Of a stretch of 64,000 nt of DNA, positions 50,073-56,763 are shown in pieces. The stretch's first letter is position 1; the number at the start of each line of letters is the position of its first letter. Under the pieces are notes generated by a model that saw nothing but the letters and a program-made list of their open reading frames with translations, was not told where the DNA came from and did no database searches. This DNA is from Verrucomicrobiaceae bacterium. Lineage in GTDB: Bacteria; Verrucomicrobiota; Verrucomicrobiia; Verrucomicrobiales; Verrucomicrobiaceae. The stretch spans positions 1 through 64,000 of the forward strand of contig JAIXOU010000133.1 of the NCBI GenBank assembly GCA_027486585.1, read 5' to 3'. Position numbers and translations under genes: made by a program.

Positions 50073-51236
50073 TCAATAAACGTCCCGGCGATAGCGTTTG
50101 GCGTCCTTGAAAGCAGCCATGTAGGCGACGGCTTCTTCAGGGGTTTTACCACCTTCTTTTTCGATAATGCTGTGCAGAGCTTTGTCCACATCCACGGCCA
50201 TGCGTGAGGCATCACCGCAAACATAAACGATGGCACCTTGCTCTAGCCAGGCGTAGATTTCAGCGCTGTTTTCCAGCAGTTTATGCTGAACGTAGATCTT
50301 CTCTGCCTGATCACGGCTCCAGGCTGTGGTGAGCTTGGCCAGAGTGCCGTCGGCTAGATAGGCTTCAAATTCATCTTTGTAGAAGAAGCAGGTCGCCTCA
50401 TTCACCTCGCCAAAAAAGAGCCAAGCTTTACCTTTCGCCGCAGTGGCTTTCCGCTCCTCCAGGAAGGCGCGGAACGGGGCGATGCCAGTGCCTGGTCCGA
50501 TCATGATGACTGGCGTCTCTTCCTGAGGCTCCGGAAGGCGGAAACCTTTGCCATGATTCACAAAGACGGGGATCAAGGTCTCTCCTACCGAGATGCGTTC
50601 GGCCAGGAAGGTCGAAGCCACACCACTACGTTCACGGCCATGGCTGGTGTACTTGACCGTTGCAATGGTCAGATGCACTTCCTTGGGATGCGCCTTCTGA
50701 CTGCTGCTGATGGAGTAAAGACGGATGTTCAGCTTCTTTTGCGTGAGCATGAATTCCTGCGGCTCAAACTTCGCGGTCGGGTTTTCCAACAGCAGATCAA
50801 TCACGAAGCGGCCCCAGAGATACTTTTTCAGCTCCTCTTTCTTCTCAGGTTCCAGCAATCCAGCCAGGGCGGTATTACCGCCTGTTTTTTCGATGATGGC
50901 CTTGATGAGTTTGTTGTCGATTTCTGTAATCAGCGTCGCCTCGATCAGAGCCTGACGAATGGGCACTTCAAGCGTGGTCTTTGGGTGCTTGACGATCTCG
51001 TCACCAGTGAAACCCAACGCCTTCAGCGTGTCATCGACCAGCACCGGATCATTCGTAGGCTGCACAGCTAAAGAATCGCCCGGCGTGTACTCCAGCTCCC
51101 CACCTTCGAGGTCGATCTCATAATGGCGGGTGTTTTTCGGTGCCCCCGCGCCTGATAGGTCATAGGCCTTCTTCACCTTGGCAATGAAGGGGTTTTTGAC
51201 GTTGTAGACGGGCTTACCGGACTCTGGAGTGCTCAT
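50073..51236 (-). CDS. sulfite-reductase-type flavoprotein (CysJ-like) without flavodoxin domain
   Basis: A 387-residue FAD/NADPH-binding module. The FAD-binding region (RLYSISSS at about 170) and NADPH-binding loops (GPGTGIAPFRAFLEER, then VYVCGDASRMAVDVDKAL) are those of CysJ/cytochrome-P450-reductase-type proteins. The connecting helical domain DDTLKALGFTGDEIV is present. The usual N-terminal flavodoxin (FMN) domain is missing, although the 5' boundary looks natural. It would pass electrons to a separate flavodoxin or ferredoxin-like partner. No sulfite reductase hemoprotein is adjacent. Ends with the canonical RYRRDVY. Confidence 0.9.
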   Translation of the reverse strand: MSTPESGKPVYNVKNPFIAKVKKAYDLSGAGAPKNTRHYEIDLEGGELEYTPGDSLAVQPTNDPVLVDDTLKALGFTGDEIVKHPKTTLEVPIRQALIEATLITEIDNKLIKAIIEKTGGNTALAGLLEPEKKEELKKYLWGRFVIDLLLENPTAKFEPQEFMLTQKKLNIRLYSISSSQKAHPKEVHLTIATVKYTSHGRERSGVASTFLAERISVGETLIPVFVNHGKGFRLPEPQEETPVIMIGPGTGIAPFRAFLEERKATAAKGKAWLFFGEVNEATCFFYKDEFEAYLADGTLAKLTTAWSRDQAEKIYVQHKLLENSAEIYAWLEQGAIVYVCGDASRMAVDVDKALHSIIEKEGGKTPEEAVAYMAAFKDAKRYRRDVY

Positions 51237-51300
51237 GGATGGATGGATTTAATGCTGAAAAAGGGCGTGCAGGCTAGGACAGGCCCCTGGGTTGTCAATG

Positions 51301-51342
51301 GCTAGGGCGGTATGAGAATAGCAACTCTCATGCCGCCCTAGC
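51301..51342 (-). terminator. 17-bp hairpin between the TonB receptor and the flavoprotein gene
   Basis: GCTAGGGCGGTATGAGA (51301-51317) and TCTCATGCCGCCCTAGC (51326-51342) are inverted with one position that would be a G-U pair in RNA, and an eight-base loop. It lies 23 bases after the stop of the receptor gene. There is no T run after it on the minus strand, so it may be a terminator without U tract, a transcript-stabilising stem, or a repeat element. Confidence 0.6.
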
Positions 51343-51365
51343 GTGGATTCTTCGCGAACTAGCAA

Positions 51366-53531
51366 TCAGAACTGAAAACTGCCACCGACATAGAAATTCC
51401 GGCCGTAGGCTGGATCGATGCCATTGGAGGTCACACGCGTGTAGTAATCCTCATTGAAGACATTGTTCAGTCCAGCCATCAGCGTGAAGTTCTTTGTCAC
51501 TGGCACCTCAGCCGTCAGATCCCAGGTCATGTAACTAGGAATATTAAAGTTTGAATTTGTGCTATCTTGGGCCTTCTGATCTGCCACGAAAGTGCCTAGA
51601 AAGGAGATTTTGACGCCCTTGAAGCCATAAATCAAACCCGTGCGCACTAGGTATTCAGGGGCAAATTGGGGGACTTCACCATCATTAGGTCCGCCATGCA
51701 GTTCGGCCTGCAGCAGAGTTGCATTAGCATAGACGCTGAAACTGCCAAAACGTTTGGCCAAGCTACTACCGCTAGCCGCATCATAGGCTCCGATCAGGTC
51801 CACCTGAGTCGCTCCATCCCAGCCATAGTTGATGCTACGGCCCGCGCTACCGAGAACGTTATTGCTGACGGCAAATCGATTATCCAGATCCACGAGGAAG
51901 AGACTGCTATCAAAAGTGAACCACTGACGCGGAGTGCCACGGAATCCAATTTCGTAATTCCACCCCAGACCTGGATCAGCATCTGTCGTGCTCGTGCCTG
52001 GCGTAGCGACGATTGATTCTGAAAAGATCGACGCCCGATAACTCTGCGACACATTGGCATAAAGTTGTAATTCCGAAGGCAGATCATAGGCAATGCCTAA
52101 CCCAAAGAGTGGTTGCACATCATGTTTGGCATTTTGATCATAGTCTTCTTGAACTCCAGTCACTGCATTGAATTTCCTGGTTCCAACGCGCTGATTGATG
52201 CTCTCCAAACGCACCCCAGGCGTGACCGTCAAATTACCCCAGGTGAACTTGTTTTCCGCAAAAAAGGACGAATAGAACACATTTCGCTGAGAGGCACTCG
52301 TCGTGATTCCCTCACTGGCCCAGGCGGTTTGACCACGCTGATCTTTACGTGGTGAATCCAGCCAATAGAATTGCATTCCAGCAGCTAAAGTATGCTCACC
52401 ACCTAACGCCTGCCAATCATGACGAATGCGCGGTTCGATCCCAAAAGAGTAAAACTGCTGTTGCTCAATGTTTGACTGCGTGCCTAGCGGAGTCACACCA
52501 AAAGCATCGCTGCCTTGTGCTCCAGAGAGACGTTGGCGGTGGCTGTAGCGATCATAAAAGCCACCCCAGGCCTTCACACTCATTTCTGTCGCACTGCTGA
52601 ATTTATGCTGAAACTCAGCCGTGCCGACGTAACGGCGGAGGCGGAAAAAATCATACTGGCGAGTCGCACGATCTCGGTTCTTGGCATAATCGGCTACTGA
52701 GAGGCCCCCAGGCTCACCATTGTCCTGTTCATAGAGATCAACGCCTAAGATCCAGCGGGTGTCTGGGCTCACCTCATAGCTGACTTTAAAATGCCCGCCG
52801 TCCAAGCGGTAATCGCTGTTGGCACTGCGGAAGCCATTGGATTCACGGTGATTGTAGTAGCCGTAATAGCCCAATTTCCCCACCGTACCAGTTACAGCGG
52901 TGTAGTTAGAAAAGAGGTCATCGGTGCCATAAATGTTCTGCGTGCGGAAGGAGAATGGCGTGTTTCTATCTGGCATGTACGTGATGTAATTCAGAGCTCC
53001 CGCAGGCTGAGACCCATACATCAAACCAGCCCCACCACGAATGAACTCAATGCGGTCCACCGTATCCAGCGGCGGTGTGAAGTAAGCCTCAGGATAACCA
53101 AAGGGATCGGCATGAATCGGAATGCCATCTTTCAAGACCTGCATGAACTGGCTGCGATTCGGCGTGCCGATGCCACGATAGCCAATACTAACCAGTGGTG
53201 TTGATTCCTCAGAAATTTGGAGGCCCGGGGTTAAAGCTAAGGCTTGGCGATAATTATTGGCCTGCACTTTGGGCAGTGCATCGAGATCGATCACTGTCGC
53301 ACGTTTACCTGCGAAAATCTTGGTGCCTTCCACGGGCAGCAGGAAGGGATTCTGCACAACGGAGTCGTTCTCGGACTCGCCATAGACGGTGATGGTCTTC
53401 AGCGTTTGAGTTTCAGTTGTTCCAGAGGCAGCCTCAACTGCGACCTCTTCTACTTGAACAACAGGTTCCTGAGCACTGACAGCCGCCGTCATCAAGGCAG
53501 CAAAATAAGGTAAATAGTAGCGTGGTTTCAT
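51366..53531 (-). CDS. TonB-dependent outer-membrane receptor (FecA-like)
   Basis: A 721-residue receptor. Signal peptide LPYFAALMTAAVSA; a TonB-box candidate (TITVYG) near residue 45; the plug domain (NNYRQALALTPGLQISEESTPLVSIGYRGIGTPNRSQFMQVLKDGIPI) and a 22-stranded barrel that ends in YGRNFYVGGSFQF with the terminal Phe. RIEFIRGGAGLMYGSQPAGALNY is a family hallmark. It probably imports a ferric chelate or similar large ligand; the substrate is not shown. ATG at 53529-53531 is preferred because it precedes the signal peptide; an upstream start at 53576 exists. A palindrome lies about 85 bases upstream. Confidence 0.93.
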   Translation of the reverse strand: MKPRYYLPYFAALMTAAVSAQEPVVQVEEVAVEAASGTTETQTLKTITVYGESENDSVVQNPFLLPVEGTKIFAGKRATVIDLDALPKVQANNYRQALALTPGLQISEESTPLVSIGYRGIGTPNRSQFMQVLKDGIPIHADPFGYPEAYFTPPLDTVDRIEFIRGGAGLMYGSQPAGALNYITYMPDRNTPFSFRTQNIYGTDDLFSNYTAVTGTVGKLGYYGYYNHRESNGFRSANSDYRLDGGHFKVSYEVSPDTRWILGVDLYEQDNGEPGGLSVADYAKNRDRATRQYDFFRLRRYVGTAEFQHKFSSATEMSVKAWGGFYDRYSHRQRLSGAQGSDAFGVTPLGTQSNIEQQQFYSFGIEPRIRHDWQALGGEHTLAAGMQFYWLDSPRKDQRGQTAWASEGITTSASQRNVFYSSFFAENKFTWGNLTVTPGVRLESINQRVGTRKFNAVTGVQEDYDQNAKHDVQPLFGLGIAYDLPSELQLYANVSQSYRASIFSESIVATPGTSTTDADPGLGWNYEIGFRGTPRQWFTFDSSLFLVDLDNRFAVSNNVLGSAGRSINYGWDGATQVDLIGAYDAASGSSLAKRFGSFSVYANATLLQAELHGGPNDGEVPQFAPEYLVRTGLIYGFKGVKISFLGTFVADQKAQDSTNSNFNIPSYMTWDLTAEVPVTKNFTLMAGLNNVFNEDYYTRVTSNGIDPAYGRNFYVGGSFQF

Positions 53532-53615
53532 GGGGGAAAGTTTCTTCTTGCGAGTGAGACACCGTCTCAACAGCATCTTACGATGGCTTATTGAGATTTA
53601 GATGCAACTAAAATC

Positions 53616-53630
53616 TGCGACTTTGTCGCA
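53616..53630. promoter_or_regulatory. 15-bp palindrome upstream of the TonB receptor
   Basis: TGCGAC TTT GTCGCA is a perfect palindrome with a three-base centre, 85 bases upstream of the receptor start codon. Its size and position fit a repressor operator. It does not look like a Fur box. Confidence 0.45.
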
Positions 53631-53639
53631 ATAGCTGTT

Positions 53640-54150
53640 CATTAGTAGATGCAAGGTCGATGAAGACTAGGGCCTTCCTCACGTTTTAAAACCAATGCTG
53701 GAGGTTCAAGGACCAGCATCCCCGCCCAGGCGGCGCCCCCCACATTTTCAATTCTCAAAACGAGGGTAAATGCGACAGGCCAAACCACATTAACAACTGA
53801 TCTTTGCGAATCGTCGTTTATGCTGCTTGGTAGAAGTAACCTTAGCTTCAAATGCTCTGTGAAAAACGGCCTCCTTATTTAGGCTAAAGCAACCCAGATA
53901 CATCACGACAGCACCTCTAAAGAAATCCTCCTCATAGGCTGCCTTGGTGTCACGTCAGGTGCACAACGTTACGCTACAGAGGTTTGGAGTTCAGCACAGA
54001 TGACTTTCAATTGACGCAAGAACCGCCTCTCTTGTGCTAATAAGATCACAATGCATTGATGTTGTTCCCAGATCTGCAAACCCTCACATTTAAGGAGGCG
54101 AGCCAGATCTCCAACCAAGGGCGAACTTCTCCAATCCAGAATTTTTGGTT
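53640..54150. other. gene-free intergenic stretch
   Basis: About 510 bases without a convincing gene on either strand. A 69-codon minus-strand frame (53642-53851) shows no homology or composition that I can support. Sequence is of average to low GC. No tRNA, riboswitch core or insertion-sequence end was seen. Confidence 0.5.
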
Positions 54151-54157
54151 GTTAATC

Positions 54158-54207
54158 AGCGTTAATTACGCATATTATCAGCGCATAATACGTTTCATAT
54201 TAACGCT
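54158..54207. promoter_or_regulatory. nested inverted repeats before the nucleotidyltransferase gene
   Basis: Outer arms AGCGTTAAT (54158-54166) and ATTAACGCT (54199-54207) are perfect. Inside them ATTAT and ATAAT arms flank CAGCGC. The start codon of the next gene is at 54214, seven bases on. The layout is typical of an autoregulatory operator overlapping a promoter or leader, and AT content is high. Confidence 0.65.
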
Positions 54208-54213
54208 ATTACT

Positions 54214-54735
54214 ATGAACCACCTCGCTTCAGAAACACTTCAGAACGCCTTAAGCGCCCTCGCTGGCTTCCTCGAAGCTGATGACGCTGAGCTCGAAAGT
54301 TTAGTCGTCATCGGCGGCAGTGCATTGATCACTCTGGGCATCATCTCCCGCACTACCAAAGATGTGGACATCATGGCTGGGGTAGATCCAGAGCGCGGAC
54401 TCGTGGACCCAAGGCCCCTGTCTGAGGCACTCAAAGCAGCGGCAGACAAAGTCGCACGAGAACTCCAGCTAGACCCGCATTGGCTAAATATTGGCCCTGC
54501 CGATCAAGTGCTAGCAGGCTTGCCTGAGGGCTTTCTTTCTCGGCTCACACGTCATGAATACGGCCCCTGCCTCACGATTTTCTACCTGGACCGGTTCGAC
54601 CTCATCCACCTGAAGCTATTCGCCATCGTGGATCAGGGTGCCGGTCGCCATGTCAGAGACCTAGCGTCACTCCAGCCTACGGACGCTAAACTCATGCTTG
54701 CCGCTCGCTGGGTGCTCACTCAGGACGTTGCTTAA
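54214..54735 (+). CDS. small nucleotidyltransferase (DUF6036/AbiEii-like)
   Basis: A 173-residue protein with the nucleotidyltransferase signature VVIGGSALITLGIISRTTKDVDIM (GGS at 34-36, catalytic Asp pair D50 and D52). The C-terminal part carries YLDRFDLIHLKLFAIVDQGAGRHVRDL, the region that follows in this family. These enzymes occur as toxin or antitoxin in AbiE- or MNT-type modules. Here the partner is a winged-helix protein 43 bases downstream. The nucleotide and target are unknown. The start codon follows directly after the nested palindrome. Confidence 0.85.
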   Translation: MNHLASETLQNALSALAGFLEADDAELESLVVIGGSALITLGIISRTTKDVDIMAGVDPERGLVDPRPLSEALKAAADKVARELQLDPHWLNIGPADQVLAGLPEGFLSRLTRHEYGPCLTIFYLDRFDLIHLKLFAIVDQGAGRHVRDLASLQPTDAKLMLAARWVLTQDVA

Positions 54736-54778
54736 GTTTTTCCGCAAATCGTCCATAACACACTCATTTCACTCGGCT

Positions 54779-55831
54779 ATGGACACCTTACTAAACGACT
54801 TTAGAAGCCGCTGCTTGGAGGCGATACTCGACCTAGTCTGGCGGCAGTGGTGCAGCCTCGGAGTCTCAGGTCATGCTCAACCTGCCAAACCAGAACACTT
54901 GATCGATCTGGAAGCACTGGTGCTTGTCACCACATCCATCGGGCGTCATGAACCGCGTCTGTTTGATGAGGCGTTCGACTGGTTGGCCTCCTATGGCTCT
55001 CTAATCAATCTGCAACGACTTACCAACCTCCAGAGCAGCCATCGATTAGGCGATGAGCCGGTGCTGCGATCTGTTGCCCAATGGCTGGCAGCAAAATCCA
55101 CTCAACCGCGCTGGAGAGCCGCAGCCAAGATCAGGCCGGACTCAGAAGTAGGACCAGCCATGGCACCACTTTTCTTTGGCTTAAAAGGCCCAACTCCCAC
55201 GCCGCCAGATGACATCTTCCGCTCGCAAGGTCTCGAACGCAGCGTTTTCCAGCCACGCGGCATGAGCCGTGCGCCCCAACCACTGCTGCCACCCAATCTC
55301 ATGGCCTCTCTGAGAGCACTCATCGGCGTCAGCGCCCGTGTGGAGATCATTCTCTACCTCGCCGGTAGTCCATCTGCCGCCTATGCTGCTGAGATCGCCC
55401 GAGCCACGGGTTACGCCCCGCGCACCCTCCAAGCTGTGCTACAGGAGATGCTGCTTTCTGGCCACCTGCTCAGCTGGGAACCTGCCACACAACTGAAGAG
55501 AAAATCTGGCCGCAGTGGACACTGCCGGTATCACCTCCAGCCCACCGATTGGGCCTTCCTCACCTCAGGGAAACCCCTGCCCCGTTGGACTCCATGGGCA
55601 GCACTCTTCGCCGTCGCACGCAGCGTCCTAGCTGCCATTCCGGCTCCAGGGGAAAAGCCTCGCCATCACGTCGTGATCTCCTCTCAATTGCGTGACACGA
55701 TTGCCGCACAAAGTCTCGCCCTTGCAGCCGCCGGCCTTCTCCCTGATCTCGACCTCCGCCCTGAAGCACCTAGCAGCGAACTCCTCCAAACCCTTGCCGA
55801 GCGCCTACCCGCGCTCCTCAGCAATCTGTAA
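54779..55831 (+). CDS. winged-helix protein, likely partner of the nucleotidyltransferase
   Basis: A 350-residue protein without a full-length family that I recognise. Residues 1-110 form a helical domain (LNDFRSRCLEAILDLVWRQWCSLG). A Pro-rich segment at about 135-175 links to a winged-helix domain (about 178-255: ALIGVSARVEIILYLAGSPSAAYAAEIARATGYAPRTLQAVLQEMLLSGHL). The C-terminal 95 residues are helical. The wHTH could repress the operator upstream of 54214, as AbiEi does in AbiE systems, though here the gene order is reversed. ATG 54779 is used. Confidence 0.75.
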   Translation: MDTLLNDFRSRCLEAILDLVWRQWCSLGVSGHAQPAKPEHLIDLEALVLVTTSIGRHEPRLFDEAFDWLASYGSLINLQRLTNLQSSHRLGDEPVLRSVAQWLAAKSTQPRWRAAAKIRPDSEVGPAMAPLFFGLKGPTPTPPDDIFRSQGLERSVFQPRGMSRAPQPLLPPNLMASLRALIGVSARVEIILYLAGSPSAAYAAEIARATGYAPRTLQAVLQEMLLSGHLLSWEPATQLKRKSGRSGHCRYHLQPTDWAFLTSGKPLPRWTPWAALFAVARSVLAAIPAPGEKPRHHVVISSQLRDTIAAQSLALAAAGLLPDLDLRPEAPSSELLQTLAERLPALLSNL

Positions 55832-55863
55832 CAAGATCATCTTCAAGGAATAAGCCACCCCCA

Positions 55864-56709
55864 TCACTCCTCCTCCATCAGCTTCACGGCGAGCTTACGC
55901 ATCACGTGGCGCTGTTGGAGGTTGTCGGTGCGTTCGTAGGCTTCGTCGAGGTTTCGGAGCATGCGCAGGAGAATCTGATCGGTACTGGCAGGATGCCGGA
56001 TAACGTCCTCCATGGCGGGATTCGCGGCAGGATGATGTTTGGCCACATCGGCCGCTAGCATGAAACGTCCGCGATTGAAGCAGTCCACTAACCAAGTGCG
56101 CCCTTCAATTTCAGTTCGGGCTAGAAAATGCCCTGGAAAATTACAGCCCTGAATATCGAGGCCAAAACGCTGACCGAGCAGCCGATAAAGGCAACTGAGG
56201 CTGATGGGATTTCCCAAACCGGTCTCGAGTACCCAGAAGAGATCACTGTTACTTGAGGTGTAGTAATCTTTGCTGTTCCCACGAAAGCGCACGGTGCCGT
56301 CACGCACGGCAAACAGCCACTCGCTCAGTTCACGGGCATCCATTTTCCCTGCATCGCGGAAGGCCTCTTCGGCTAGAGCGTCCAATCTCACGGCTAGATC
56401 ACCGACTTGCGTACGCCATCCATGCAAATAAGCGGAAATTTGGGCCATGCCTTCCTCCAACTGAGCATGAGGATTGTCCAGCCAGCGCCAGCGCATCCAG
56501 GTCTCTTCCAGCTCGGCGCGGCGAGCGGGCTCTAGTAGGCGACCAAAGTGGCGCTCTTCATCCGCACTGAGTGGGCGGTTTAAATGTTGAAGCCGCTCCG
56601 GCAACTCGCGCCTCATGCTGCTGAGTTCACGCTGCACAGCCTCTTGCACCACCTTCGAATCATCGTCGAGGAGAGTTAGCAGGTGATCGATCTGCACTAA
56701 AGCTGACAT
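55864..56709 (-). CDS. SirB1/YchA-like transglutaminase-fold protein
   Basis: A 281-residue protein. The SirB1-type core GNPISLSCLYRLLGQRFGLDIQGCNFPGHFLART with YYTSSNSDLFWVLETGLG is present. The Cys/His-type residues of the transglutaminase fold are partly changed, as in other SirB1 proteins, so enzymatic activity is doubtful. An N-terminal helical region is longer than in YchA. No prmC or sir genes are adjacent. Function remains unknown; the fold assignment is secure. Confidence 0.85.
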   Translation of the reverse strand: MSALVQIDHLLTLLDDDSKVVQEAVQRELSSMRRELPERLQHLNRPLSADEERHFGRLLEPARRAELEETWMRWRWLDNPHAQLEEGMAQISAYLHGWRTQVGDLAVRLDALAEEAFRDAGKMDARELSEWLFAVRDGTVRFRGNSKDYYTSSNSDLFWVLETGLGNPISLSCLYRLLGQRFGLDIQGCNFPGHFLARTEIEGRTWLVDCFNRGRFMLAADVAKHHPAANPAMEDVIRHPASTDQILLRMLRNLDEAYERTDNLQQRHVMRKLAVKLMEEE

Positions 56710-56763
56710 GCTTCCTGTATTAGCAGAGTTTTCGCGTCTTAGCCAAGCCCGAAATAAAGTACC

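Noticed and set aside
53642-53851. 69-codon minus-strand frame in the gene-free region
   Set aside because: No recognisable domain, signal or ribosome binding site. The composition (Pro/Arg/Gly runs) fits non-coding sequence, and I could not support it as a gene.
53852-54150. Possible cobalamin-type riboswitch before the nucleotidyltransferase gene
   Set aside because: The conserved GCCACTG box and the expected paired elements were not found, and the downstream gene is not a transporter or vitamin gene.
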